Positions 1 through 9,045 are shown, counted from the stretch's first letter. The stretch is DNA of 54,236 nucleotides from Pandoraea sp. (GCA_031291335.1 JARLJF010000091.1:1-54236), one strand, 5' to 3'. Numbers and translations are program-made. The notes: generated by a model not told the origin, from the sequence alone.

Positions 1-44
1 AGACCGGGACGTGAGACAGGGGAAAGAGGACGGCGAGATCCGCA

Positions 45-1199
45 TCATTGCGCGTCGGCGGCAGAAGGTGCCTGTGACAACTCGGTGATGCGTTCGGCCA
101 GCGCGCGGCACGACAGGGGGGACGAGCCCTCGGCCTTGTTGTTGACGATCACGTAGACGGGATGCCCGGCCAGAGCGTAATGCGTGGCGAGGGCGGCCAG
201 TACGTCACGCGTCGTCGGATCGGGATCGACAATCTTGTCGAACGGCGCGTACTTCGCCTTGGCTTGTTCGTAGCGATGCGCGCTGTTCAGATTCCAGCGC
301 ACGACGAGTGGCCCCGCACCGGTTTCGTCGAGCATGGCGAGTGCTGCCGCCTGACGCTCCACGTGCGGCATCCGCGCGTGCAAACCAATGCAATAGCGAA
401 CGCCCAGTTGTCCCAGCGCGCGCATGAGACGCGGTGTGAGCAACGCGCCGTCGCGAATTTCCAGCGCGTAACACGGTCCCGGCGATGGCCCCGGCGCGAC
501 GCCGCCCTCTGACGCCATTTCCCCCGGCGGCAATGTCGGCAATGGCGGCAGCGCGGCGAAGAATGCTTCGATGCGTTGAATCAATGCCGGAATGTCGCGC
601 AGCAACTCGACGGGCAGCGGCGACATCTGAAACACCAGCACGCCGGCCTTCGGCCCGAGTCCGGCCAGACAAGGCGCGACAAATTGCTCGGTGGCGATGC
701 GCGCATCGAGAAAACACGGATTCGTGCTCAGCCCTTCGCCCTTTTCACCGCGAACGACCGCGTCGGTCACGACGCTCGGCGCCTTGACCAGAAAGCGGAA
801 GTCCTCCGGCACCTGCTGCGCGTACTTCTGGTACTCGACGATCGACATCGGTTTGTAGAACGATCGGTCGATGCCGACGCAGCGCAATACCGGGTGGCTC
901 GCGTAAGCGCTCAGTCCTTGCCGAGAGAGTTTGGTATCGCTGTAGTCGTCATCCCAGACAATGCCTTTCCAGCCGGGAAACGACCAGGACGAGGTGCCCA
1001 GACGAATATTGCCGGGCAGTTGATCGCCCAACGTCTGTAGCTCAGGAGGAAGGTCAGCGGCACCGACCCCGCCGCGGCGCGTTGCGCCTTTGCGGGGTTC
1101 GGTACTTTCCTGCGTGGGGGCGTTGCCATCGACCTGTGTGGCGCGCCCGCCTGTCGGAGGATCGTCAGGCGGCGTGCCAAACAGATCGAACTGGCTCAT
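45..1199 (-). CDS. DUF72 (YecE-like) family protein
   Basis: A protein of about 384 residues. The region from about residue 60 onward has the DUF72 hallmarks: a GTSSWSFPGW start to the TIM-barrel-like domain, a FRFLVKAP strand, and the conserved late stretch ending VYVIVNNKAEGSSP. The biochemical role of DUF72 proteins is not established. The first 55 residues are proline- and glycine-rich and probably disordered, which makes the protein longer than most family members. I start it at the ATG at 1199 because that codon overlaps the cfa stop as ATGA, implying translational coupling. The longer upstream frame would lie inside cfa. It is the second gene of a cfa-led operon. Family confident, function unknown. 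Confidence 0.88.
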   Translation of the reverse strand: MSQFDLFGTPPDDPPTGGRATQVDGNAPTQESTEPRKGATRRGGVGAADLPPELQTLGDQLPGNIRLGTSSWSFPGWKGIVWDDDYSDTKLSRQGLSAYASHPVLRCVGIDRSFYKPMSIVEYQKYAQQVPEDFRFLVKAPSVVTDAVVRGEKGEGLSTNPCFLDARIATEQFVAPCLAGLGPKAGVLVFQMSPLPVELLRDIPALIQRIEAFFAALPPLPTLPPGEMASEGGVAPGPSPGPCYALEIRDGALLTPRLMRALGQLGVRYCIGLHARMPHVERQAAALAMLDETGAGPLVVRWNLNSAHRYEQAKAKYAPFDKIVDPDPTTRDVLAALATHYALAGHPVYVIVNNKAEGSSPLSCRALAERITELSQAPSAADAQ

Positions 1200-2407
1200 C
1201 GGTTCTCGTACATATAACGGCGCGACCAGGGCAGACCCTTGGCCGGCAGGCCTGCCTTGCGGCAAACGATTTGATAGATCGAGACGTGATCGTGCTCGAA
1301 CGCGTACGCGCAACCCGCAAGATACACGCGCCAGACACGGAAGCGCTCTTCGCCTGCCAATTCACGCAGTTTGGGGGCGTTCGCTTCGAAGCGTTCGGAC
1401 CAGAGCGTGAGCGTGCGGGCGTAATGACGGCGCAGGCTTTCCACGTCGCTCGCTTCCAGTCCGCCGCGCTGCATCGATTCGAGCGCGAGACTGATGTGCG
1501 GCAACTCGCCGTTCGGGAACACGTACTTGTCGATGAACTCTCCACCGCCCATGGCCGTCTCGCCGCTATCCGGATCGGTCGACGTGATGCCGTGGTTCAT
1601 GGCGACGCCGTCGTCCTTGAGCAGCGACGCGATTCTGGCGAAGTAGTCCTGCAGGTTCTTGCGCCCGACGTGCTCGAACATTCCCACGCTCGTGATGCGG
1701 TCGAACTGACCTTCCACGTCGCGATAGTCCTGAATGCGGATGTCGATCCGATCTTCGAGGCCGAGCTTTTTGACGCGCTCGGTGGCGAGATCGAACTGGT
1801 TCTGAGAGAGCGTGACGCCGACACACTTCGCGCCGAATTTCTGCGCGGCGCGAATCACCAGTGCGCCCCAGCCACAGCCGATATCGAGCAGGGTCTGCCC
1901 CGGTTGCAACTGGATCTTGGTGAGAATGTGATCGATCTTTTTCTCTTGCGCCGTGTCGAGGTCTTCGTCGCCGTTTTCGAAGTAGGCACACGAATAGACC
2001 ATGTTCTTGTCCAGCCAGAGCTGGTAGAACTCGTTCGACACGTCGTAGTGAAACTCGATCGAGCGTTTGTCGGACTTCTTGCTGTGATTGAAGTGGCGTA
2101 CGGCACGCTCCAGCGGGCCGATAGTCGTGAGACTGCTACCGGCGAGCGCATAGCTCATGTCGATGACGTCGGCGAGCTTGCCCTCGACGTCGATTTCGCC
2201 CTTCACGTAAGCCTCTCCGAGATTGTCGAGGCTGGGACTCAGTAGACGCGTCATGGCCGCGGGGCCATTGATGCGCAACGTTACGCTGGGGTTGTCGAAG
2301 GCACCAAAGTCATAGTGCTGTCCATTCCAGAGCGCGAGGCGGATCGGCAGGTTCGACGATGTCTTGACGCCGCTGACCCAGTTTTCGAGTTTTTTCTCCC
2401 ACAACAT
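1196..2407 (-). CDS. cfa: Cyclopropane-fatty-acyl-phospholipid synthase
   Basis: 403 residues. The enzyme transfers a methylene from S-adenosylmethionine to the cis double bond of unsaturated acyl chains in membrane phospholipids, giving cyclopropane fatty acids typical of stationary or acid-stressed cells. Visible family motifs: HYDVSNEFYQLWLD (about 120-133), the YSCAYF segment (138-143), the SAM-binding loop LDIGCGWG (174-181), GVTLSQNQ (197-204) and GMFEHVG. The N-terminal lipid-binding region is present, so length is close to E. coli Cfa. The ATG has a GGAG eight bases upstream. It overlaps the downstream DUF72 gene by four bases. Peripheral membrane or cytoplasmic enzyme. Confidence 0.95.
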   Translation of the reverse strand: MLWEKKLENWVSGVKTSSNLPIRLALWNGQHYDFGAFDNPSVTLRINGPAAMTRLLSPSLDNLGEAYVKGEIDVEGKLADVIDMSYALAGSSLTTIGPLERAVRHFNHSKKSDKRSIEFHYDVSNEFYQLWLDKNMVYSCAYFENGDEDLDTAQEKKIDHILTKIQLQPGQTLLDIGCGWGALVIRAAQKFGAKCVGVTLSQNQFDLATERVKKLGLEDRIDIRIQDYRDVEGQFDRITSVGMFEHVGRKNLQDYFARIASLLKDDGVAMNHGITSTDPDSGETAMGGGEFIDKYVFPNGELPHISLALESMQRGGLEASDVESLRRHYARTLTLWSERFEANAPKLRELAGEERFRVWRVYLAGCAYAFEHDHVSIYQIVCRKAGLPAKGLPWSRRYMYENR

Positions 2408-2524
2408 GGATATGCTCCAAGTGTCACCAAAAAAACTTCAATCCGTACCGCACGGCACGGTGACGTCTCCTCGTCAAAACGGGCGGGCAGGCGTACCGCG
2501 TCGGCGTAGCCGACACAACAACGT

Positions 2525-3172
2525 TTAGGGGGACAGGCGCGCCACGCGCCACGATCCGTCGGCAAGCCGGAAATATTTGATTCGATCGTGCAGACGCGAT
2601 TCGCGACCCTGCCAGAACTCGATGGTCTCCGGCACCAGCCGGTAGCCACCCCAGTGCGGCGGGCGCGGCGGAGCGTCGCCGAACTGGCGCCGGAAGTCCG
2701 CTTCGCGTTGCTCGATAATGCTTCGATCGGCCACTTCGGCGCTTTGCACCGAGGCCCAGGCGCCCAGACGCGAACCCACCGGGCGCGAGTGGTAATAAGC
2801 GTCGCTCTCCGCTTCGCTCACCTTGTCGATACGACCCTCGATGCGCACCTGACGCTCGAGTTCGATCCAGTGAAACAGCAGACAACCGTACGGGGTAGCG
2901 GCCAGTTCCTGACCTTTGCGCGACTCGTAATTCGTGAAGAACGTGAACCCTCGATCGTCCGCCCCCTTGATGAGCACAATGCGCGCGTCCGGCCGGCCAT
3001 CCGGCGTGACCGTGGCGAGCGTCATGGCGTTTGGCTCGGCCAGTTGGGCGGCGAGCGCTTGCTCAAACCAAAGTCGGAATTGATCGAACGGGCTGGACGC
3101 CACATCGGTCTCCGAAAGTGAGCCGAGGGCGTAATTTTTGCGCAGGTCCGCGAGAGAAAGCGTCTGAGTCAC
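2525..3172 (-). CDS. pdxH: Pyridoxamine 5'-phosphate oxidase
   Basis: Cytoplasmic FMN enzyme that oxidises pyridoxine/pyridoxamine 5'-phosphate to pyridoxal 5'-phosphate, the last step of vitamin B6 synthesis and salvage. The protein carries the expected blocks: [31 protein letters not shown], the substrate-binding [12 protein letters not shown], and the C-terminal [13 protein letters not shown] start it at a GTG at 3172 ([14 protein letters not shown]...), giving about 215 residues, the normal family length. The open frame continues 44 codons upstream, but that part has no similarity and no better start. No clear Shine-Dalgarno precedes the GTG, so the exact start is less certain than the identity. 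Confidence 0.93.
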   Translation of the reverse strand: MTQTLSLADLRKNYALGSLSETDVASSPFDQFRLWFEQALAAQLAEPNAMTLATVTPDGRPDARIVLIKGADDRGFTFFTNYESRKGQELAATPYGCLLFHWIELERQVRIEGRIDKVSEAESDAYYHSRPVGSRLGAWASVQSAEVADRSIIEQREADFRRQFGDAPPRPPHWGGYRLVPETIEFWQGRESRLHDRIKYFRLADGSWRVARLSP

Positions 3173-3478
3173 GACGATCGTTGTCGGTCTGTAGCGGTTG
3201 GGGGTTGCGACACAGTATAGCGAAGAGTCGGCGAATGTGCGCGCGTGACTATTTGTCGCACAGGTGTGCGCACCGATCCGTCGAATGGCCCGTGAGGCGG
3301 GCATCTCACGCCATGTGCTTGATATTTAAGGAGTGAAGTAGTTTTGCCTAATCGTTGTCGCTGACCCGGAAAACTTGTGACGTCGCGATCGCAAATCCCT
3401 CCGGCTGGCATGGGCATTGCTTCGATAGTGCGAGGCAATGCCCATGGCGATCAAGGCTTTACAGCGCCCCATAGCACT
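3173..3478. other. Intergenic region between pdxH and the asmA-family gene
   Basis: About 300 bases with no convincing gene. It must hold the pdxH promoter and the 3' end of the asmA-family transcript. The only strong structure is the long hairpin at 3409-3446. Small open frames here lack ribosome-binding sites and family resemblance. Confidence 0.6.
3409..3446. repeat. 12-bp perfect inverted repeat (long hairpin)
   Basis: CATGGGCATTGC (3409-3420) is repeated as its exact reverse complement GCAATGCCCATG (3435-3446), with a 14-base loop in which TCG/CGA can pair further. It lies about 32 bases beyond the stop of the asmA-family gene. Neither strand has a U-run next to the stem, so it is not a classical intrinsic terminator. 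Confidence 0.75.
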
Positions 3479-5575
3479 TCAGGGGGCTTCGCGACCGGGG
3501 CCAAACACGGGCGCCGTGGCCGAGGGCTGTGGTGCGCGCGGGCCATCGGACGGGCTCCCTTGCGGGCCCGCCTTGGTGCCATTGGCATCGGGCACCGGTT
3601 TGACGGTGGACGGATTCCGGCTCGCCGGATGTTGCAGGTGGGCGAGCAATTCGCCGCACGGGCTGTCCTTGCCGGGGCCGAGTTCGAGCAGCGGCAGGAG
3701 CGCGGTGTACGGCGCGAGTACGCCCAGCGCGATGGCCCCGCCGGCGCGCGCGACCAACGTCGGCACATTGACGCCCACATCCGGGTGCTTGAACGTGCCG
3801 CGCACATAGAGCGGTGAGCGCAGGGAGAGGAGGCCGAAGTGTTTCGGCTCCGGCCGGATTGTCAGATTGAAGTGCTCGCGCTTGAGATCGACCTGACCGG
3901 TCACGCCGATACTCGTGTCGTCGGTGTCGATCACGAACGTGCGCGCGTCCATCATGCCGTCACGCACGGCGAAGTCCGCCGCCGCACATCGCATCTCGAT
4001 CTGCTTGTCGCCGAAGAGCTTGGTGAGGACGATGTTCCCCACGTTGAGCCCCAGATATTGCAGCAACAGTTTGCTCACCGAGCCGCGGTCGATCAGCGTC
4101 TTGATCTCGCCGTTCGACGAGCCGGCCAGTGCGGCAATCGAGTTGCCGGTGGCCGTGAGTGCGGCGTCGCCGTTGACTTCGCCAACGCTCGTCTTCATCA
4201 GATCGACGTCGGGCAGCAACTGCTTCATCTGCAAATGGCGCAGCGAGATCTGCGAGTCGACTTTCATTGGCTCGGCCTGTCCGTTGAGGACGAGGGTCGA
4301 TGTGATGCGTCCGCCCGCCACGCCGAATTCCAGCGGCTTCAGCGAGAGCACGCCGTCGTCAAGCACGATGTGCGTGACGAGGTTGTCGATCGGCAGGCTC
4401 TTGTCCTTGATGATCTTGCGGCCGGTAAATTGCACGTCGGCGTCGATGGCGCGCCAGCGGTCGGTCTTGAACGGATCGACCGGCAGCACCTTGTCGGATG
4501 GTGGCGCTTTCGGCTTGCCCGTCAGATCGCTGCCGCCCGAGGGGTTCTGTCCACCGACCACCGGCCCGAGGTCGACCAGCCGCAACTGATTCGACACGAC
4601 GGCCCCTTGCAGAATGTTGCGCGGCTCGCGCTGGCGGAAGACCAGCGTGCCCGACAGATCGCTCTGGCCGACCTTCCCCTGGAAGCGCTCATAGCGCCAT
4701 ACGCCGGCCGTGTGCAGCAAATGCCCATTGGTCTCGTAGGCCGGTGTTTCCGGCAGCAGTACGCCGGTGATCGGATAGAGGTCGGCCATCGTCGGGCCGG
4801 ACAGGCGCAAATGCATGTCGAGCGCGGCGAGCGTGGCCGGATTCGTGAACGTGCCCTTCGCGGCGATCTGCGTGCGGCCGATGCGTACGCTGGCGTCGAG
4901 CGGATAGGGATCGCCGGTATCTTCGAGCGAGAGGACATCGCCGCCGCGAGCCTTGCCGGTGACGGCGACTTTTCGGAAGGTGCCCTTGAGCGAGACACCG
5001 ATGCCGTAGGGCGCCTGACCGTCGATGGTGGCGATGTTTGCCGTCAGATCGAGTTGCTGGGGAACGATATTGGCGCGTACCACGCCGTCTTCGAGAATCA
5101 GACGGCCGATGCGCAGTTTCCAGGGGGAGGGTTTGCCGTCGCCCTTCGTGAAGGTCCAGTTGTTCTGTCCGTCGGCCCGTTGCTCGACGATGACCTTGGG
5201 AGCGGACAATGCGACTTCGGGCAGCACCACGTGCTTGTCGAGCAGTGGCAGCCATTCGAGCGAGAACGTGAGCCGGCCGAGCGTGATCATGTTCGGCTCC
5301 TGACTCCACGCAACGTTGCCTAACACGATATCATTCGCGATCAGGCGAGGCCGCGGCAGCCAGCGTCCCAGTCCCGGGGCCTGTGCGTTCGGGGCCAGCC
5401 AGTGCAGCGAGAGGTCGCCCCGGATTTCGAACGGGCGGCCGGTCGCGGTGCTCACTTCCCGGTTGATAAAGGACCGGGCGTAGTTCCAGTCAAACCACGT
5501 GATGAACGCCGCGAATGCCAGCACGATGGCGACTATCGTGATCGCCAGCCATTTCAAGGACGTTACCCATCGCAT
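3479..5575 (-). CDS. AsmA family protein
   Basis: About 698 residues. Residues 1-35 hold a single N-terminal membrane anchor (a leucine/isoleucine/valine run ending before TWFDWNYARSFINREV). Next come the AsmA signature region with RPFEIRGDLSLHW and a long beta-rich periplasmic part; the late DVGVNVPTLVARAGGAIALGVL is also family-typical. AsmA-like proteins sit in the inner membrane with a large periplasmic bridge-like domain and are implicated in phospholipid transport to the outer membrane. The specific role of this member is unknown. Start: two adjacent ATGs (5578, 5575), with GGGG nearby upstream. The extreme C-terminus is proline-rich. The gene is head-to-head with tcdA, with interlocking start codons. 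Confidence 0.88.
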   Translation of the reverse strand: MRWVTSLKWLAITIVAIVLAFAAFITWFDWNYARSFINREVSTATGRPFEIRGDLSLHWLAPNAQAPGLGRWLPRPRLIANDIVLGNVAWSQEPNMITLGRLTFSLEWLPLLDKHVVLPEVALSAPKVIVEQRADGQNNWTFTKGDGKPSPWKLRIGRLILEDGVVRANIVPQQLDLTANIATIDGQAPYGIGVSLKGTFRKVAVTGKARGGDVLSLEDTGDPYPLDASVRIGRTQIAAKGTFTNPATLAALDMHLRLSGPTMADLYPITGVLLPETPAYETNGHLLHTAGVWRYERFQGKVGQSDLSGTLVFRQREPRNILQGAVVSNQLRLVDLGPVVGGQNPSGGSDLTGKPKAPPSDKVLPVDPFKTDRWRAIDADVQFTGRKIIKDKSLPIDNLVTHIVLDDGVLSLKPLEFGVAGGRITSTLVLNGQAEPMKVDSQISLRHLQMKQLLPDVDLMKTSVGEVNGDAALTATGNSIAALAGSSNGEIKTLIDRGSVSKLLLQYLGLNVGNIVLTKLFGDKQIEMRCAAADFAVRDGMMDARTFVIDTDDTSIGVTGQVDLKREHFNLTIRPEPKHFGLLSLRSPLYVRGTFKHPDVGVNVPTLVARAGGAIALGVLAPYTALLPLLELGPGKDSPCGELLAHLQHPASRNPSTVKPVPDANGTKAGPQGSPSDGPRAPQPSATAPVFGPGREAP

Positions 5576-5576
5576 C

Positions 5577-6413
5577 ATGAACAGTACCCCGTCGATCGTT
5601 GTTGCTCCGGTGTCTGCCACGCCATCGGAGGAAGATTTTGACGCGAACCGCCGTTTTGGCGGTATCGCGCGTTTGTACGGTGACGACGGTCTCGCGCGCC
5701 TGCGTGATGCGCACGTGGCCGTCATCGGCATCGGCGGCGTTGGCTCGTGGGTGGCCGAGGCACTGGCGCGTAGCGCCGTGGGCCGACTCACGCTTATCGA
5801 TCTCGATAACGTCGCCGAAAGCAATACCAATCGTCAGGTGCACGCACTGGATGGCAACTACGGCAAACCGAAAGTTGCCGCGATGGCCGAGCGAATCGTG
5901 GCCATCAATCCTGCTTGCCAGCTTACGCTTGTCGAAGACTTCGTAGAACTGGAAAACCTCGACGCCATGTTGAGCGGTGGCTTTGACTGGGTCGTCGACG
6001 CCATTGACAGCGTGCGGGTGAAGACAGCGCTTATCGCGTGGTGCGTGGCGCATAAGCAGCGTCTGATCACCGTTGGCGGGGCGGGCGGTCAGATCGATCC
6101 GACACGGATTTGTATCGACGATCTGGCCCGCACGATCCAGGATCCGCTGCTTGCGAAAGTGCGTGCGCAGTTACGCAAGCAACATGGTTTTGTCCGTGGG
6201 CCGAAAGCCAAGTTCAATGTGCCTGCCGTGTACTCGGACGAGCCTCTGCAGTACCCGGAAGCCGTCTGTGCGCCGGGTGACGCTCCCGATGCGGCTGCGG
6301 GGCCACAGGGGCTGAACTGTGCCGGTTTCGGCTCGAGCATGTGTGTGACAGCCACATTCGGTATGGCGGCCGCTGCCCATGTTTTGAAGCAGATCACGAT
6401 GCGTGCCGCCTGA
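5577..6413 (+). CDS. tcdA: tRNA threonylcarbamoyladenosine dehydratase
   Basis: About 278 residues. It belongs to the ThiF/MoeB/E1-like superfamily and cyclises t6A37 of tRNAs to ct6A using ATP. Visible: RRFGGIARLYG, the nucleotide-binding GIGGVGSW (about 51-58), NTNRQVHAL, the DAIDSVRVKTALIAWC block, VGGAGGQIDPT and the late TATFGMAAAAHVLK. All of these match E. coli TcdA (CsdL) closely. I chose the ATG at 5577; the frame is open 26 codons further back, but that part is antisense to the asmA-family gene and has no similarity. A possible AAGGA lies rather far upstream, so the start is moderately certain. A strong hairpin follows the gene at 6525-6558. Confidence 0.93.
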   Translation: MNSTPSIVVAPVSATPSEEDFDANRRFGGIARLYGDDGLARLRDAHVAVIGIGGVGSWVAEALARSAVGRLTLIDLDNVAESNTNRQVHALDGNYGKPKVAAMAERIVAINPACQLTLVEDFVELENLDAMLSGGFDWVVDAIDSVRVKTALIAWCVAHKQRLITVGGAGGQIDPTRICIDDLARTIQDPLLAKVRAQLRKQHGFVRGPKAKFNVPAVYSDEPLQYPEAVCAPGDAPDAAAGPQGLNCAGFGSSMCVTATFGMAAAAHVLKQITMRAA

Positions 6414-6524
6414 CGGCGGCGCTGACTTGCCTCTCTTTTACCAAGGCTGGCGCGCCACGTCTGTAACCAAAAGTTACCAATCCGGGGGGATGATCCCGAT
6501 CAACGGCTCGCCGCCCGAAATGAC

Positions 6525-6558
6525 AATGGCCGGGATCGCTCCCGGCCATTGATGTTTT
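6525..6558 (+). terminator. Rho-independent terminator after tcdA
   Basis: An 11-bp perfect stem, AATGGCCGGGA and TCCCGGCCATT, with a TCGC loop, followed by GATGTTTTT. It stands between the convergent tcdA and fadD-type genes and could act in both directions. Confidence 0.85.
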
Positions 6559-6627
6559 TGCGCGAATTTTCCCGTGGTGCCCCTGAACGTAGTTACGTAC
6601 GACGAAGCAACCCGGGATGTGGAAAAA

Positions 6628-8280
6628 TCACCGCAGTTCGCGACGCAGTACCTTGCCCACCGGTGTCTTCGGCAAGTCCTTTCGGAACTCGATCACGTGG
6701 GGCACCTTGTAGTTCGTCAGGTGCTCACGGCAGAAGTCGATGATGACCTTCTCGGTCAGATCCTGTGATTTTTTGACGATCACGGCCTTCACCGCTTCAC
6801 CGGTGCGCTCGCTCGGCACACCGACAACGGCCGCCTCGAGCACGCCCGGGCACATGGCCAGCACGCTCTCGACCTCATTCGGATACACGTTGAAGCCCGA
6901 CACGATAATCATGTCCTTCTTGCGGTCGGTGATACGCACGTAGCCTTGCTCGTCCATCGTGCCGATGTCGCCGGTGCGTAGCCAGCCGTCCGGCGTAATG
7001 GTCTTGGCCGTCTCGTCAGGGCGATGCCAATACCCCTTCATGACTTGCGGGCCACGCACGCAGATTTCCCCTTCCTCGCCGAAGCCGAGTGCGTCATTGG
7101 CATCGTTGCGGATGCTGACATCCGTCGAGGAGATCGGCAGGCCGATGGAGCCGTTGAACTCGCTGCCAAGTGGGTTGATACACACGGCCGGCGACGTCTC
7201 CGTCAGACCATACGCTTCGATGAGCGGATGGCCGGTCACCTTCTGCCAGCGATCGGCCACCGCACGCTGCACGGCTGCACCACCGCCGAGCGCACACTTG
7301 AGCGCGCTGAAGTCGAGCTTGTCGAAGCCCGGGGTGTTGAGCAGCCCGTTGAAGAGCGTGTTCACGCCCGTCATGAACGTGAATTTCCATTTGCCCAGTT
7401 CCTTCACGAAGCCGGGCATGTCGCGCGGGTTGGTGATGAGCAGGTTGAGGGCGCCCAGTTGGAGGAACACCAGGCAGTTCGCCGTCAGACAGAAGATGTG
7501 ATAAAGCGGCAGGGCGGTGACGATGATCTCCTTGCCTTCTTCGAGACCCGAGCCGACCCAGGCGCGCGCCTGCAACATGTTGGCGATCATGTTGCGATGG
7601 GTGAGCATGGCGCCTTTGGCGACACCCGTGGTGCCGCCCGTGTATTGCAGGAACGCGATGTCGTCGTGGGCCAGTTGCGCTTCCTGATGCTGGGCTCGTG
7701 CGCCTTGTGCGAGTGCGGTGCGGAACGGCACGGCGTGCGGGATGTGCCACGCAGGCACCATTTTCTTCACATGAAGCACGACGTAGTTCACGATCCAGCG
7801 CTTCGGTGCGGGCACCAGATCGCCGATGGCGGTGGTGATAACGTGCTTGACCGGCGTGTTGGGCAGCGCTTTTTGCAGCGTGGCGGCGAAGTTCTCGATC
7901 ACGACGATGGCCCCGCACTCGGCGTCTTTCAGTTGATGCTCGAGTTCGCCCGCGGTGTAGAGCGGATTGACGTTCACGACGACCATGCCTGCACGCAGGA
8001 TGCCGAACACGGCAACCGGGTATTGCAGCAGGTTCGGCGACATGATCGCTACGCGCGAGCCGCGCTCCAGTCCGGGCAGGCTTTGCAGATACGCGGCAAA
8101 GTCGCGCGATTTGCGCTCGAGTTCGGCGAAGGTCATCGTCACACCGAGATTGGTGAACGACGGGCGATTCGCGAATTTCTGGCAGCTTTGCAGGAACAGA
8201 TCGTTCAGCGAACGATACATGTTGACGTCGATCTCGGCCGGCACGCCGGGCGGATAGCTCTTGAGCCAGACTTTTTCCAT
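6628..8280 (-). CDS. fadD: Long-chain fatty acid-CoA ligase
   Basis: About 550 residues, an ANL-superfamily acyl-CoA synthetase that activates fatty acids with ATP and CoA at the inner face of the membrane for beta-oxidation. Motifs: the ATP-binding P-loop YTGGTTGVAKGA (about 210-221), the adenylation motif EAYGLTETSP, GWLRTGDIG with the ATP-ribose aspartate, DRKKDMIIVSGFNVYPNEVE (fatty-acid signature region), and the C-terminal catalytic lysine in PVGKVLRRELR. The ATG at 8280 is preceded by GGAGGCGCTC, an excellent ribosome-binding site. The open frame extends much further upstream only because it reads through the tRNA region. The chain-length preference cannot be read from sequence; FadD is the closest well-known name. 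Confidence 0.92.
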   Translation of the reverse strand: MEKVWLKSYPPGVPAEIDVNMYRSLNDLFLQSCQKFANRPSFTNLGVTMTFAELERKSRDFAAYLQSLPGLERGSRVAIMSPNLLQYPVAVFGILRAGMVVVNVNPLYTAGELEHQLKDAECGAIVVIENFAATLQKALPNTPVKHVITTAIGDLVPAPKRWIVNYVVLHVKKMVPAWHIPHAVPFRTALAQGARAQHQEAQLAHDDIAFLQYTGGTTGVAKGAMLTHRNMIANMLQARAWVGSGLEEGKEIIVTALPLYHIFCLTANCLVFLQLGALNLLITNPRDMPGFVKELGKWKFTFMTGVNTLFNGLLNTPGFDKLDFSALKCALGGGAAVQRAVADRWQKVTGHPLIEAYGLTETSPAVCINPLGSEFNGSIGLPISSTDVSIRNDANDALGFGEEGEICVRGPQVMKGYWHRPDETAKTITPDGWLRTGDIGTMDEQGYVRITDRKKDMIIVSGFNVYPNEVESVLAMCPGVLEAAVVGVPSERTGEAVKAVIVKKSQDLTEKVIIDFCREHLTNYKVPHVIEFRKDLPKTPVGKVLRRELR

Positions 8281-8685
8281 GAGCGCCTCCTTGAATTTGG
8301 TTTTTATCGCATCGTCGTCGCCGGGGGAAGAGGGTGGGCGCGCGGTGCGTCGTTTCATCGCATTTCTTTGGCAGTGCGGGAGAGGGTTCCGGACGTGTCG
8401 TCTCCCCAGTCCGGTCTCGCGTGCGCAGCAGACGCGCCAATCGACGCGCCGCAAAAAGTCGTAGCATACCGTGCCGTTTCCAGCGGGAGCACATGGAAAG
8501 CCCTGATTTGATGCGGCTTTGCGTGGAGTAATTGTTCTAGCGGCAAAGGCTTGCCAGCGAGGGGGATTCCGCGCTAATCCCGCACGAATCGGCCGATGTG
8601 ACGGGCAATCCGCAGATGTGACAAAAGAATTGCAAAAAACGCTTGCGTGGCGGGCTGGTTTCTTACATAATTCTGTTCTCACGAC
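8281..8685. other. Intergenic region upstream of fadD-type gene and tRNA-Arg
   Basis: About 400 bases without a supportable gene. It holds the leader of the acyl-CoA ligase on the minus strand and the tRNA promoter (8643-8671) on the plus strand. Open frames here are GC-driven and have no ribosome-binding sites. Confidence 0.6.
8643..8671 (+). promoter_or_regulatory. Sigma-70-type promoter of tRNA-Arg
   Basis: TTGCGT at 8643-8648 and CATAAT at 8666-8671, separated by 17 bases. Transcription would start about 6-9 bases before the mature tRNA 5' end at 8686. Confidence 0.6.
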
Positions 8686-8762
8686 GCGGCTGTAGCTCAG
8701 TTGGATAGAGTACTTGGCTACGAACCAAGGGGTCGTGGGTTCGAATCCTGCCAGCCGCGCCA
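8686..8762 (+). tRNA. tRNA-Arg (anticodon ACG), copy 1
   Basis: A 77-base cloverleaf: acceptor GCGGCTG paired with CAGCCGC, D-arm GCTC...GAGT, anticodon stem CTTGG/CCAAG with loop CTACGAA (anticodon ACG), T-arm GTGGG-TTCGAAT-CCTGC, discriminator G and an encoded CCA. ACG (I34 after editing) reads CGU, CGC and CGA arginine codons. A terminator follows at 8772-8803. Confidence 0.97.
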
Positions 8763-8771
8763 CCTAATTAG

Positions 8772-8803
8772 AGGGTCTCCTCACGGGGAGACCCTTAGTT
8801 TTT
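8772..8803 (+). terminator. Terminator after first tRNA-Arg
   Basis: AGGGTCTCC (8772-8780) pairs with GGAGACCCT (8787-8795) around a six-base loop, followed by TAGTTTTTC. This separates the two tRNA copies into independent transcripts unless read-through occurs. Confidence 0.85.
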
Positions 8804-8917
8804 CGGGAGAGTCCTTCCCACTGACGCGCCGCATGTCATGCACATTCGGCCCGCGTCGATGAAAGGGCAAACCGACAGCAGCAGGATCGTCTGATCGGTG
8901 TCTCACGTGCAGTAAGT

Positions 8918-8994
8918 GCGGCTGTAGCTCAGTTGGATAGAGTACTTGGCTACGAACCAAGGGGTCGTGGGTTCGAATCCTGCCAGCCGCGCCA
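8918..8994 (+). tRNA. tRNA-Arg (anticodon ACG), copy 2
   Basis: Identical in all 77 bases to the copy at 8686-8762, including the encoded CCA. The 155 bases between the copies are not repeated, so the duplication is limited to the tRNA itself. I do not see as clear a promoter for this copy as for the first. Confidence 0.97.
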
Positions 8995-9005
8995 ACTCAG
9001 TTGGC

Positions 9006-9045
9006 AAAAACGCTCCAGAGGCGAAAGCTTCTGGAGCGTTTTTTG
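9006..9045. terminator. Bidirectional terminator after second tRNA-Arg
   Basis: AAAAACGCTCCAGA (9006-9019) pairs with TCTGGAGCGTTTTT (9030 onward) across a ten-base loop. The stem is flanked by A-run and T-run, so it can terminate both the tRNA and the leftward efflux operon. Confidence 0.88.

Noticed and set aside
3839..5323. A 494-codon plus-strand open frame opposite the asmA-family gene
   Set aside because: Antisense shadow of a conserved gene, without domain resemblance.
7024..8511. A 495-codon plus-strand open frame opposite the fadD-type gene
   Set aside because: Antisense shadow of a complete acyl-CoA ligase.
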